Notes: generated by a model from the sequence alone, not told the origin. DNA of 45,329 nucleotides from JBCCQH01 sp039024435 (GCA_039024435.1 JBCCQH010000058.1:1-45329); one strand, 5' to 3'; counted from the first letter of the stretch, positions 8,348-17,377 are shown. Numbers and translations: made by a program.

Positions 8348-8493
8348 GCGAGGACATTGCCAAAACTCCCGCCCCGGAACCGGAGCGTAAGCCGCCCCTG
8401 GGCAGTTGGTCGCGGATGTACCTGTTTGTGCTCGGCTTTTTGGGCTTTTTGATTCTGCTCTTCTTGCTCTTTTCCAATACCTACACGCGATGA
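8344..8493 (+). CDS. 49-residue single-pass membrane protein between deacetylase and symporter
   Basis: A short frame starts on the ATGA that ends the deacetylase gene and itself ends in an ATGA (8490-8493) that starts the symporter, so all three are very probably translationally coupled. The protein has a polar, Pro/Glu-rich head of about 22 residues (PAPEPERKPP is visible), then one hydrophobic helix (about 25-44, including LGFLGFLILLFLLF), then a short polar tail. I recognise no domain. The position suggests a small accessory subunit of the symporter or an anchor for the deacetylase. The two perfect overlaps make it a credible gene despite its size. Confidence 0.8.
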   Translation: MSEDIAKTPAPEPERKPPLGSWSRMYLFVLGFLGFLILLFLLFSNTYTR

Positions 8494-10184
8494 GTCCGAT
8501 TGACTGGCTCGTACTGGGCGGTACGCTGGCGTTCATCGTCCTGTACGGGGCCTGGAAGACGCGGCGCAGCCGCAACATCAAGGGTTATCTCCTGGGGGAC
8601 AACAGCGCCACCTGGGCGACGATTGGCCTTTCGGTGATGGCGACGCAGGCGAGTGCGATTACCTTTATCTCTACGCCGGGGCAAGCCTTTGAATCGGGCA
8701 TGGGCTTCGTGCAGAACTACTTCGGGCTGCCGATCGCACTGATCATTGTTTCGGCGGTGTTCATTCCCATTTATTACCGGCTCAAGGTCTATACCGCCTA
8801 CGAATACCTGGAATCACGGTTTGGGCTGGAAAATCGGCTCCTGGCGGCGTTTCTTTTCCTGTTGCAACGGGGCCTGGCCGCGGGCATCACGATTTACGCA
8901 CCGGCGATCATCCTGTCGACTGCATTGGGCTGGAACCTGAGTCTGACGATTTTACTGGTGGGTTTGCTGGTGGTGTTTTATACGGTTTCCGGGGGAACCC
9001 GGGCGGTGAGCCTGACCCAAAAATGGCAGATGTCTATCATCCTGATCGGGATGTTCATTGCGTTCGCGTTGATCATACGGGGGTTGCCGGAAAATGTCTC
9101 CTTAGGCGATGCGGTCAGCGTGGCCGGCATGATGGACAAGCTCGAAGTGGTCAACTTTTCCTTTGATCCTTCCGAGCGCTATACCTTTTGGTCGGGGATC
9201 TTGGGCGGCCTGTTTTTGGCTTTGTCCTACTTCGGGACCGACCAGAGTCAGGTACAGCGCTACCTCGGAGGCAAATCGGTTTACGAAAGCCGCATGGGCC
9301 TCATGTTCAATGCTCTGCTCAAGATTCCCATGCAATTCTTCATCCTGTTTACGGGGGTGATGGTCTTTGTCTTCTTCCAATTCCAAGAGCATCCGGTCCT
9401 CTTCAATACCACCGCGATGGAGCGCGTCTACGAAACCAATTACGCGGATGAGATGCGGCAGTTAGAGGCGCGGCACCGCCAAGCCCACGCGGACAAGAAA
9501 CAGGCCATCGATGAGGTCATCGTGCAGTTGCACGCCGACAATGAAACCGCCCTCGATGCTGCCGTGGCCGAACTGAAGGTCCGGGATACGGTGGCCCTCG
9601 GGATCCGCCAGGAAGCCAAGGACCTCCTCAACCGGTCGATTGAAGACAAAACCAAGGACTATGACTACGTCTTCCTGACGTTTATTTTGAACTACATGCC
9701 CGTGGGGCTGGTCGGGCTATTGCTGGCGGTGATCTTGTCGGCGGCAATGTCCTCGACGGCGGGCGAATTGAATGCCCTGGCGGCCACGACGACGGTGGAC
9801 TTCTACAAGCGCCTGATCAAGAAAGACGGCTCGGAGCGGCATTACCTCATGGCTTCGCGCCTACTGACCCTGGGTTGGGGGGCGATTGCGATCACCTTTG
9901 CCTTGTTTGCCCACCTGGTCGAAAACCTGATCGAAGCCGTCAACATCCTGGGATCCATCTTTTACGGAACGATTCTGGGGATTTTCCTGGTGGCATTTTT
10001 CCTGAAAAAAGTCCGCGGTCGCCCGACCTTTATCGCCGCTCTGATCGCCCAGGGGACGATTTTCTTTCTGTTTGCCTTCCTCGCCAAGGAAGTCGCCTAC
10101 CTCTGGTACAACCTGATCGGTTGCGGTTTGGTGCTGATTCTCGCCTGGTTGATCGACCTCGTGCTGCCGCGGAAGGAAGCCTGA
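8490..10184 (+). CDS. Sodium:solute symporter (SSS family)
   Basis: The 564-residue polytopic protein starts MSPIDWLVLGGTLAF at the ATGA overlap and has 13 or so hydrophobic segments. It carries SSS features: GDNSATW near residue 36, an early conserved SAITFISTPGQ stretch, FGTDQSQVQRYL, and the late LLLAVILSAAMSSTAGELNALA segment. The family couples sodium entry to uptake of sugars, sialic acid, amino acids or vitamins. An unusual feature is a charged, probably coiled-coil insertion at about residues 310-390, rich in Glu, Lys, Ala and Gln, between two membrane segments. The tight coupling to a PIG-L deacetylase suggests uptake of the sugar that the enzyme releases, but the substrate is not readable. 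Confidence 0.92.
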   Translation: MSPIDWLVLGGTLAFIVLYGAWKTRRSRNIKGYLLGDNSATWATIGLSVMATQASAITFISTPGQAFESGMGFVQNYFGLPIALIIVSAVFIPIYYRLKVYTAYEYLESRFGLENRLLAAFLFLLQRGLAAGITIYAPAIILSTALGWNLSLTILLVGLLVVFYTVSGGTRAVSLTQKWQMSIILIGMFIAFALIIRGLPENVSLGDAVSVAGMMDKLEVVNFSFDPSERYTFWSGILGGLFLALSYFGTDQSQVQRYLGGKSVYESRMGLMFNALLKIPMQFFILFTGVMVFVFFQFQEHPVLFNTTAMERVYETNYADEMRQLEARHRQAHADKKQAIDEVIVQLHADNETALDAAVAELKVRDTVALGIRQEAKDLLNRSIEDKTKDYDYVFLTFILNYMPVGLVGLLLAVILSAAMSSTAGELNALAATTTVDFYKRLIKKDGSERHYLMASRLLTLGWGAIAITFALFAHLVENLIEAVNILGSIFYGTILGIFLVAFFLKKVRGRPTFIAALIAQGTIFFLFAFLAKEVAYLWYNLIGCGLVLILAWLIDLVLPRKEA

Positions 10185-10230
10185 GGATACGGAAGATGGT
10201 GTCCGGCATGTACATTTCCCAAATCCTTCC

Positions 10231-10238
10231 TAAATTTC
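10231..10238 (+). promoter_or_regulatory. TAnnTTTG-like box before the response regulator
   Basis: TAAATTTC sits 4 nt before ATG 10243, and a second copy of the form TACATTTC lies at 10211-10218. Both lie in the 58-nt gap after the symporter gene. They may be a separate promoter for the two-component genes, with read-through from the upstream cassette also possible. Confidence 0.25.
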
Positions 10239-10242
10239 CCCC

Positions 10243-10884
10243 ATGATCACCATCGGCATTGCGGAGGACATTCGGAATTTGGCGGAGGCCTTGCGGGACA
10301 AGGTGCAGCTCGATCCGGAGTTGTCGGTGAGCTGGCTGGCGGAAAATGGCGAGGTCGCCCTGCAACGTCTGCGCGCCGGTGAGGTAGTCGACCTCATCCT
10401 CATGGACATTCGGATGCCGCTGAAAAATGGGATCGCCACAACCCGCGAACTCAAGCAAAACTGGCCCGACGTCGCCGTGGTCATGAGCACCGTCTTTGAC
10501 GACGAAGACCACATCCTCGAAGCCATCCTCGCCGGGGCCGAAGGCTACCTCATGAAAGATACCCCCCCGGCCCGGATCCACGCCGCGGTGCGCGAAGCCC
10601 TCAGTGGCGGGGCCCCCATGAGCCCCCTCATCGCCGGCAAGGCCCTGCAATTGATCCGAAAAAACGATGCGGCCCCCAAAACTTCGGTGCCCGAACAATA
10701 CAACCTCACCCCCCGCGAACGGGAGATCCTCGATCTACTCATCGACGGGCTCAGTTACCAAAAGATTGCCGATCAATTGTTTATCAGCTACGGAACCGTG
10801 CGCAAGCACGTCGAAAACATCTATCGCAAACTGGAAGTACATGGCAAAGTGGAAGCGATCCACAAAGTCTCCGGCGGCCAATAG
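10243..10884 (+). CDS. NarL/LuxR-type response regulator
   Basis: The 213-residue cytoplasmic protein has an N-terminal receiver domain: acidic pair near ED8-9, phospho-acceptor Asp in LILMDIRMP (D55), Thr in MSTVFDD (T83) and Lys in YLMKDT (K105). A C-terminal LuxR helix-turn-helix follows (about 150-205, NLTPREREILDLL, then YGTVRKHVENIYRKLEV). It should bind DNA as a dimer after phosphorylation by the kinase encoded just downstream, whose start overlaps its 3' end by 44 nt. The gene order regulator-then-kinase and the position after the symporter suggest control of the deacetylase/symporter cassette, which is an inference. Confidence 0.95.
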   Translation: MITIGIAEDIRNLAEALRDKVQLDPELSVSWLAENGEVALQRLRAGEVVDLILMDIRMPLKNGIATTRELKQNWPDVAVVMSTVFDDEDHILEAILAGAEGYLMKDTPPARIHAAVREALSGGAPMSPLIAGKALQLIRKNDAAPKTSVPEQYNLTPREREILDLLIDGLSYQKIADQLFISYGTVRKHVENIYRKLEVHGKVEAIHKVSGGQ

Positions 10885-12715
10885 GAGCCGCATTGTATGG
10901 CAATGGTGGATTTACCTGGGGCTGTTGCTGGCCCCAAAGGGCACGCACGCGGACACTCCCGTGCTCGATTCTCTGGAAGGACTGGCCCGGCGTTACTACG
11001 CGGTCGACTTGGATTCATCGCGCTATTTTGCCCGCAAAGCCGCGGCCCAAGGCAGCCGGATAGCGGCCCACGAGAAGGTTGCCTGGGCCTACAATTGGAT
11101 CGCGATCACCTACATCAAGCAGGGCCTCACCGACTCGGTGACGGTCTACCTGGACCGCTGCCTCGCCTACTGCGCGGAACACGACGTGCCGGAAATCGCC
11201 GGCAAGGCCCGCCTCAACCAGTCCATCAACCTCCACCAACGAGGCGAGTACGAAGCCGCAGTGGAATCGGGGCTCGCGGCTTTGCGCAACTTCGAAGCCG
11301 AAGGCGATGACCTGGGCGTGGCCCACGCCCACTACAATACTGGCATGAGCTACCAGCGCCTCGACCGGCTGGACGAAGCCCTGGCCTATTACCGCCGCGC
11401 CCTACCGACCTACCGGGAAAAAGGCGGGGTCCTGGACCGGGCAAATACCTTCAACGCCATCGGTTCTGCGTTCAATGAGCAGGAGCGGGGCGATTCGGCA
11501 CTGCACTACTACCGGCAGGCGGTGGAAGAAAAGCTGGCCGTGAATGCCTGGGCCTACTGCGGCTCCGAATATTCCAACATCGCCAGCCGGCTGGAACAGG
11601 ACGGGGACTCCGCCCAAGCGGCCGCGTTTTACCAGCGCTCCTTCAACGCTTACGAAGCCCTGGGCGATGTCCGCGGCAAATCACTCGTTGCCGGGAACCT
11701 TTCAAAATTCAAGCTGGCAGCCCAGGAATGGGACTCGGCCGTGTACTACGGACAGCTCGGCATCGCCCACGCGGAAACCACGAATGACCGCTACCTGCTT
11801 TCTCTGGGACACGAGCGCCTGGCGGCCGCCTACGGAAAACTTGGTGCATTTGAGCGGGCGCTGTTTCACGACCAAAAGCACGACTCGCTGAGCGAGCTGA
11901 TCACGAGTGCCGAAGTGCAGAAAAACATGGACGAGCTCCACATCCAGTACGAGACCGAAAAGCGGGAGCGCGAACTGGACAAGGAGCGCTACGCCGGTCA
12001 GCGGAAAAACTTTTGGTTGATTGCTTCGGGCGCGGGCATCGCGGCCCTGATCCTCGCGCTGGTCTTGCTGTTCCAATCCGGGCAGGAGCGCAAAAAGCGG
12101 CTACTGGCCACCGCCCGGGCCGATTTGGAGGCGGAACGCAACCGCATCTCGATGGACCTGCACGACCATCTGGGGGCAGAGTTGTCGGTGATCACCTCCC
12201 GGCTCGACACCGAAGCCTTTCGCGCGGGCACGCCCGAATCGCAAACCCAACTGACGGTACTGGCGAATCAGGCGCGGGAAGCTTCTGCCCAATTGCGGGA
12301 AACAATTTGGTCGGTGCGCAAGACCGAGGTCACCTTGGAACAACTGGCCACCCGAATCCGCGAGTTTGCCCAGCGCAATCTGGAGGGCAGCGGCATTGAT
12401 TTTCGGCTGGAGCGCTCAGGAAAGGCCGATCTCACCTCAGGCCAGGGGCTGGACCTGTTCCGCGTAGTGCAAGAAGCGATCAACAATGCGCGCAAATACA
12501 GCGGGGGCAATCACATTTCCCTACAGATCACCCAGGAAGGCACCCAACTGACGCTCATCTTGCGGGACAATGGCCGGGGATTTCGTGAAGCATCGGTGGC
12601 GGCAGGCTACGGCCTGGCCAATATGCGGGAGCGGATCGCGAACCTGAACGGAAGCATTTCCATCCAGCAAGCCGAGGGCACGCAAATCCGCATTGCGATC
12701 CCACTCAGAACGTAA
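10841..12715 (+). CDS. TPR-containing sensor histidine kinase (HisKA_3 type)
   Basis: The 624-residue protein starts at ATG 10841 inside the regulator gene; this gives a basic N-terminus and a hydrophobic export segment (WWIYLGLLLAP). A periplasmic region of tetratricopeptide-like repeats (about 45-370) follows, for example LDEALAYYRRALPTYREKG. Then come a charged coiled coil, a transmembrane helix (about 391-411), the dimerisation helix with phospho-acceptor H441 in MDLHDHLGAE, and a HATPase_c domain (VVQEAINNARKYS as N box, DNGRGF, GYGLANMRERI). This architecture is common among Bacteroidota kinases that pair with LuxR-type regulators. The signal sensed by the repeats is unknown. The 3' end overlaps the convergent gene by 11 nt. 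Confidence 0.93.
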   Translation: MAKWKRSTKSPAANRSRIVWQWWIYLGLLLAPKGTHADTPVLDSLEGLARRYYAVDLDSSRYFARKAAAQGSRIAAHEKVAWAYNWIAITYIKQGLTDSVTVYLDRCLAYCAEHDVPEIAGKARLNQSINLHQRGEYEAAVESGLAALRNFEAEGDDLGVAHAHYNTGMSYQRLDRLDEALAYYRRALPTYREKGGVLDRANTFNAIGSAFNEQERGDSALHYYRQAVEEKLAVNAWAYCGSEYSNIASRLEQDGDSAQAAAFYQRSFNAYEALGDVRGKSLVAGNLSKFKLAAQEWDSAVYYGQLGIAHAETTNDRYLLSLGHERLAAAYGKLGAFERALFHDQKHDSLSELITSAEVQKNMDELHIQYETEKRERELDKERYAGQRKNFWLIASGAGIAALILALVLLFQSGQERKKRLLATARADLEAERNRISMDLHDHLGAELSVITSRLDTEAFRAGTPESQTQLTVLANQAREASAQLRETIWSVRKTEVTLEQLATRIREFAQRNLEGSGIDFRLERSGKADLTSGQGLDLFRVVQEAINNARKYSGGNHISLQITQEGTQLTLILRDNGRGFREASVAAGYGLANMRERIANLNGSISIQQAEGTQIRIAIPLRT

Positions 12716-13514
12716 GCCGGTAGCCAAGCGTCGCATCCCAACGACGGGTGGCATTGGGCAGGTCGCCGCGGTTCACCAAGCGGTGGTGTTCCACGGCCAC
12801 AAACACCCCAATCGCGGTGAAAAAATCGATCTGGGCGTGGAAAAAATGAGATTTGGGGTAGTTGTCGTCGCGCTCCGCGTAGGACAAACTCACCGCGCGA
12901 ACGTAACTCAGCGCGTAGGTGGACCGCAATTCGAGCAGACCGACTTTCCCCAGCGCCGCCCGCAAGCCCACAAGAGGTCCGCCGGCAAAATGATAGCCCT
13001 GTGGCTCCAGGCTCACCCGCCCATTCAAGCTATCCAAATAGGTAGATCCCAGAAAATAATCGTTCAAGTTGAAGCCGAGAAAAGGCTGAACGGGACCGGG
13101 CCGGGTCAGGTTCCAGCCCAGATTGAACCAGCCAAACAGGCCGGAACTGAGCGAGGAGTTGACCGAACGAAGGATACTGTTCGGATTTTGGAAGGTCTCC
13201 TGGAGTAGCAGAACCAGGTCCCCCAGGAGGGCATTTGAGTAATAAAAGGAAGCTTTGCCGCGCTGCAAATTCAGCTTTTTCAGGTCGAAGTACAGCGTGA
13301 ATGCGGAGACGTCGTGCAGCTCGGGATTCGGTGCGGCGGGATTCGCGAGCGAAGTCCGGCTGGCGCCCAGTCCGAGGAAAGTTTCCCCATCGACTGGGTC
13401 ACCGAGCCAGCGAAAATCGCGGATGCCCTGGCCCGGAAGGGCCAATGTGGCACCGAGCATGAAAATTGTGAACCAGATGCCGCCGGTGCGGGACAACAAG
13501 TTGGGCGTCGACAT
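12705..13514 (-). CDS. Putative outer-membrane beta-barrel protein
   Basis: The 269-residue product has an N-terminal hydrophobic export segment (IWFTIFMLGATLALPGQG) and a mature part of alternating polar and hydrophobic strands with aromatic girdles (FTLYFDLKKL, GWFNLGWNL, STYALSYVRAVSLSY). It ends in Phe (LGYRLTF), as many outer-membrane barrels do. I recognise no named family. It lies 5 nt downstream of the gene at 13520-14452, so they form a pair, and its 3' end overlaps the histidine kinase gene by 11 nt tail to tail. A role as a small porin or surface barrel is an inference. Confidence 0.75.
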   Translation of the reverse strand: MSTPNLLSRTGGIWFTIFMLGATLALPGQGIRDFRWLGDPVDGETFLGLGASRTSLANPAAPNPELHDVSAFTLYFDLKKLNLQRGKASFYYSNALLGDLVLLLQETFQNPNSILRSVNSSLSSGLFGWFNLGWNLTRPGPVQPFLGFNLNDYFLGSTYLDSLNGRVSLEPQGYHFAGGPLVGLRAALGKVGLLELRSTYALSYVRAVSLSYAERDDNYPKSHFFHAQIDFFTAIGVFVAVEHHRLVNRGDLPNATRRWDATLGYRLTF

Positions 13515-13519
13515 TGGGC

Positions 13520-14452
13520 TTATTTTTTGATGATGGTCAGGCCGAGGCTGCCGTTGAAAAAGATGCCTTGGTAGGGCTTAACGCCGGCTTCGAATCCCGC
13601 GGCCAAGCCGAATTTCTTGCCGGTGCGGTCTTTCTTGTCGACTTGGTAGCGGTACCAGCCGATCCGGAAGCCAAAGGGATTGCCCCCAAGGGCGTCGCGT
13701 ACTTCCTGGGAGATGTTGGGACGGGCTTCCGCCGTGACGTCGCGGAACACGTTGACCGGGATGACCAGGAGGTCAAGCACGAGATCGTCCCCGATGGAAT
13801 TGAACTGCACGCCGTGGGTCGGGGTGTCGATGAATACGCTTTTGATGGTGCGGGCGGTGACGCCAGCGTAAAGGCCCATCGAGGTCAGCCCCAGGGGATC
13901 GCTGGCGTTGAAGGTGACGTCTTCCGGAAATTCATCCGAGGCAAAGGGGCCGCGCTTCAGGTAAAATCCCGCCCGTACACCGCGCATGGTGCGCCGGCGG
14001 GCGGGCACCGAAAGAAAGGTGTATTCCTCGGTGGTGGTCTTGATCAACTCGCCTTTGTAGTTGCGGGAATATTCGGTGCCTTTGTATTCGCGATTCAGGA
14101 TGACTCGGGTAGGCTTCTTGACGATTTTGTTTTGCAGCATCAGGTAACCGCCCACGCTCAGTTCGAGGTTGCCGGGAATGGCTTCCGCACCGAGTTTGCC
14201 GAAGGTCAGCAAGCCAATTTTAAAATTGTATTGCCCGCCGATGCCGGTGACCGGTTCCACGAAACCGAAGGAACCCACGTTGAAGGAGGCACCGTCGATG
14301 TTGTTGATCCCCATGTCGATATTGAAGTATTCCAGGTTGATATTGACCCGGGGTTGGGCCGGCTCATCGTGGATGATTTTGTAGTTGATCTGCTGACCGA
14401 AAGCGGTCGCAAACAGGAGCAAAAATGCGGGAAGAAACCGTAATTTTTTCAT
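13520..14452 (-). CDS. Exported protein of unknown function, probably outer-membrane associated
   Basis: The 310-residue product starts with a clear Sec signal peptide (MKKLRFLPAFLLLFATAFGQ). The mature chain is rich in Gly, aromatic residues and beta strands (GSFGFVEPVTGIGGQYNFKI; AGFYLKRG), resembling a barrel or a beta-sandwich, with Arg/Lys-rich turns. I do not recognise the family. It is followed after 5 nt by another barrel-like gene, so both are likely made together. Upstream, a TTTG (minus strand) followed 18 nt later by TAATCTTC is a possible promoter, and a 20-nt palindrome at 14522-14541 lies about 70 nt before the start. Confidence 0.75.
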   Translation of the reverse strand: MKKLRFLPAFLLLFATAFGQQINYKIIHDEPAQPRVNINLEYFNIDMGINNIDGASFNVGSFGFVEPVTGIGGQYNFKIGLLTFGKLGAEAIPGNLELSVGGYLMLQNKIVKKPTRVILNREYKGTEYSRNYKGELIKTTTEEYTFLSVPARRRTMRGVRAGFYLKRGPFASDEFPEDVTFNASDPLGLTSMGLYAGVTARTIKSVFIDTPTHGVQFNSIGDDLVLDLLVIPVNVFRDVTAEARPNISQEVRDALGGNPFGFRIGWYRYQVDKKDRTGKKFGLAAGFEAGVKPYQGIFFNGSLGLTIIKK

Positions 14453-14674
14453 GTCGGATTTGAATTGAAGATTACAATGCGATTTTCAATTTCAAATCAC
14501 GCGATTGGAACAGGGCGGTTCAATACGCAGGTCTGCGTATTTTGTGGGTGCCAACAAGTCGATTTTACCCCCCCCCCCTCAAAGTCCCTCACGTACGGTC
14601 AAGGCAACTCCATCGCAGTCACCCCGAACTTGGGAGCCCGCATTTTCCGGCACAAAAAAAGTTTAAAATACTCC
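14453..14674. promoter_or_regulatory. Intergenic region with perfect palindrome and 11-base C tract
   Basis: Between two minus-strand genes lie a perfect inverted repeat AATACGCAG-GT-CTGCGTATT (14522-14541), followed on the plus strand by TTTG, and a run of 11 C residues (14568-14578). The palindrome could be an operator for the gene starting at 14452 or a weak terminator stem. The C tract is a possible slippage site, here outside any gene. Confidence 0.4.
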
Positions 14675-17209
14675 TCAGTGCAGCAACAAACGGCCACTGA
14701 TCTCAATGGAACCAGATGCATTGCGCAACCGGTAGAGGTAGACGCCATCCGCAAGACCGTCCCGGTTCAAAGTGATTTTGCTCGCACGAATGCCGCTCCG
14801 GGTGCGTACCCGCTGCCCCCGCAGTTCAAACACTTCCAGTTGCAGATCACCTTCCGCCGAAAAGTCGTAGCCCTTGATTTCCAGGGTCGTCCACTCCTCG
14901 AAGGGATTCGGGGCAATGCGCACCCCCAGATCGGGCCGCACCGGAGAAACCGCGACGAGACCGGTCGTGGTAAAGCTCAGGGTATCGCTGAAGCAATCGA
15001 CCGGCGCTCCAAACTGTCCGTTGATATCATAAACCGCATGGACCGTCCAGCGGTAAGCCGTACCGGGAAGCAGATTGGTGGGGAATTCGTCAAAGTTGAA
15101 CTTGGCGAGGTTATTGTTGAACGCGTAGTCGGCGATAAATACGCTGTCGACCGCACCGCCTACCGGCCAGTATTTGACCGAAATCCGGGTGTTAGCGCTA
15201 TCTTGAATCTGCACCGAGCCCCACATGTCGGCCGCAGTGTTGCCGATGCTCACGGTTGAGTCAGCGTTGACGATAACTTTTTGGGCTGGGGACTGGCCCT
15301 CCACCACGGTCAGGTAGGCATTGATGGGCGGACTGACCACGCGGTCCACGATACCCGAAGGCCAAAAGATGTAGGCCGAATCAATCGCCGCCGCCGTGCC
15401 AATCCCAAAGTGCTGGGAAAAGCTGTTCATCACGCCGTAACCTTCGCCCGACCGCACTTCCCGGACCATTTTGCCCCAGGGACCGTAGATTTCAATCCAG
15501 GCCCCAATCCCGTTGATGTGACTCACCGTGCCCACCGGATTGACCGCGAAGTAGTTGTTGCCGGGGGTGCCGTTGTTGATCCACAACCGGTCCGGAGTGC
15601 TCGACGGCGAGTTGTACAGATTCGCGTAGCCCGCGTACACGTCGAGGAAACCGTCGTGGTTCAGGTCGCCGATCACACAGGATTCCATGAATTCAGTGCC
15701 AAAGAAGAAGCCATTGGCGTCTTCGGAGAAGGTTTTGTCCCCGTTGTTGACAAACAGCTTGTGCGAGGCGCCGACGACCAGCAGATCGAGCCAGCCGTCG
15801 TTGTCAAAGTCGCGGAAAAATGCCTGAACCCCGGTAAAATCGATGGCATTGGCCAGGCCAGCGGTGGCGGAAACATCGGAAAAAGTACCGTCGCCGTTGT
15901 TTTCCATCAGCCGGGAATCAAAGTCGTGGTTGATGATGATCGCATCCAGGTCCCCATCGTTGTCGTAATCCCCAAAATCGGTCAGCCAGGACTGCGAACT
16001 GTCTTTCAGATTGGCCAGGGCCGCCACTTCCGTGAAGTTGTTGTAGCCATCGTTTTGGAACAGCATGTTGATCCGGCGGGGATCGGCGGGATCGGACACT
16101 CCCTGCCGGCATTTGCTCAGGTACATGTCCAAGTCACCATCGTGATCGTAGTCGGTCCAAATCGAGGCGTAGTTGCCGGAATTGTCCGAGGACGGGACTG
16201 TCGTGGTATTGAGCAGGGAATTGTCGTAGGAAAATGTCCCGCTGTTGTCGCCGCGGTATTTGTTGTTGTCCCCATCGTCGTGGCAGGCAAATATGTCCAC
16301 CGCGCCGTTGTTGTCAATGTCGGCAAAATTGGACCCCTGCAGGAAGATGTTCGGACCGCCCAACTGAGTGATCGCAAAAGCACTCCCGCTGCCATTCGCC
16401 GTGGCGAGATACAGACCATTGTAGGCTCCACCAGCCAGGATATCGTTGTAGCCATTTTCGTCGACATCGGCCACGCAAAGGCTCCAATGATTGCCAGAAC
16501 CCATCTGACCGTGGGCGGTTTCGGTGAATCCCCCCGCGCTGGTTTGGTAATTGACGATCAATTCTTTGCGGTCGTCCAGCCGGACGATGTCGTCCCGCCA
16601 GTCGCCGTTCATGTCCACAATCGCCATCGGCACTCCACTGTAAGTCATCGCCGTGGTGAGCTGATTGGAACTGTCGGAAAAGGTAATCGCCGGCGGGGCC
16701 GGGGGCGGAATCGTATCGATGTTGATTTGGTAATTGCCTCCATTTCCATCGTAGCCGTCCACCACAAAGTAGTAGGTCTTGTTGGGCTGCAAGAGGAAAC
16801 CGGAAATCGCCGATTGGTAGAGATTGGCGTAGCCGGGGGCCGCACACCCATCCTCCTGACAGGCCAGGGCGGTTCCGCTCACGCAGGTATCCTCGTAGAT
16901 GTAAAGCTGGGTGTCGTAATCGGAAAAGGCGATGCAGAGGCTCACGTCGATGAAGCGCGGATTGGGACCATTGTTGTACCGGTAGACGTGGTCACGGCCG
17001 TTGCCCCCATTGGGAAAATCGGGACAGGTTTCCGCATAGTCATCGACGGCATTGGCGTTGTTCCCCTGCCCCTGAAAGGGCAACGCGGGAATCAGGGTCG
17101 CCGAAGCTTGGTCTTCCCCACCGGCCTGAGCAAAAAGAGATCCATTTACCAAAAGCAAGGCCACACTGACGAGCCAAGCCCGCGGGACCAACCAACAAAT
17201 TTTTTCCAT
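14675..17209 (-). CDS. T9SS-sorted FG-GAP/VCBS repeat protein with UnbV-type domain
   Basis: The start is set at ATG 17209, which gives a Sec signal (MEKICWLVPRAWLVSVALLLV); the longer frame to 17278 is unlikely. The 844-residue product has a PPC-like beta-sandwich (about 30-170), then many FG-GAP repeats with calcium-binding Asp motifs such as DYDHDGDLDMYL, DYDNDGDLDAII and DFDNDGWLDLL. An ASPIC/UnbV-like segment follows (IGAWIEIYG, then VRSGEGYGVMNS). A fibronectin-like stretch precedes the T9SS sorting domain (about 761-844, RIAPNPFEEW, ending DGVYLYRLRN). It is expected on or outside the cell surface, in adhesion or binding. Confidence 0.92.
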   Translation of the reverse strand: MEKICWLVPRAWLVSVALLLVNGSLFAQAGGEDQASATLIPALPFQGQGNNANAVDDYAETCPDFPNGGNGRDHVYRYNNGPNPRFIDVSLCIAFSDYDTQLYIYEDTCVSGTALACQEDGCAAPGYANLYQSAISGFLLQPNKTYYFVVDGYDGNGGNYQINIDTIPPPAPPAITFSDSSNQLTTAMTYSGVPMAIVDMNGDWRDDIVRLDDRKELIVNYQTSAGGFTETAHGQMGSGNHWSLCVADVDENGYNDILAGGAYNGLYLATANGSGSAFAITQLGGPNIFLQGSNFADIDNNGAVDIFACHDDGDNNKYRGDNSGTFSYDNSLLNTTTVPSSDNSGNYASIWTDYDHDGDLDMYLSKCRQGVSDPADPRRINMLFQNDGYNNFTEVAALANLKDSSQSWLTDFGDYDNDGDLDAIIINHDFDSRLMENNGDGTFSDVSATAGLANAIDFTGVQAFFRDFDNDGWLDLLVVGASHKLFVNNGDKTFSEDANGFFFGTEFMESCVIGDLNHDGFLDVYAGYANLYNSPSSTPDRLWINNGTPGNNYFAVNPVGTVSHINGIGAWIEIYGPWGKMVREVRSGEGYGVMNSFSQHFGIGTAAAIDSAYIFWPSGIVDRVVSPPINAYLTVVEGQSPAQKVIVNADSTVSIGNTAADMWGSVQIQDSANTRISVKYWPVGGAVDSVFIADYAFNNNLAKFNFDEFPTNLLPGTAYRWTVHAVYDINGQFGAPVDCFSDTLSFTTTGLVAVSPVRPDLGVRIAPNPFEEWTTLEIKGYDFSAEGDLQLEVFELRGQRVRTRSGIRASKITLNRDGLADGVYLYRLRNASGSIEISGRLLLH

Positions 17210-17377
17210 TGTGATAGAGTCAGAGTAACAGAACTGCACCTCAATATAGCCATTCATTCTCAGGAATCTCGCCTGCACCGGGGTAAAGGTCCTTTCTCTG
17301 ACGCAAAGAAGACGCGAAGATTTGGAAGTGAGGGGGAGGCCTGCGTATCTTATTTTATCTGATTCTACCGTGCTTGG

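Noticed and set aside
6593..8581. Minus-strand open frame of 662 codons opposite the PIG-L gene
   Set aside because: It is a shadow of the deacetylase gene in GC-rich DNA: no signal peptide or domain, and the plus-strand protein has clear catalytic motifs.
15281..17362. Plus-strand open frame of 693 codons opposite the FG-GAP gene
   Set aside because: The translation is a Val/Gly/His-rich antisense of Asp-rich repeats; the minus-strand protein has a signal peptide and a T9SS domain.
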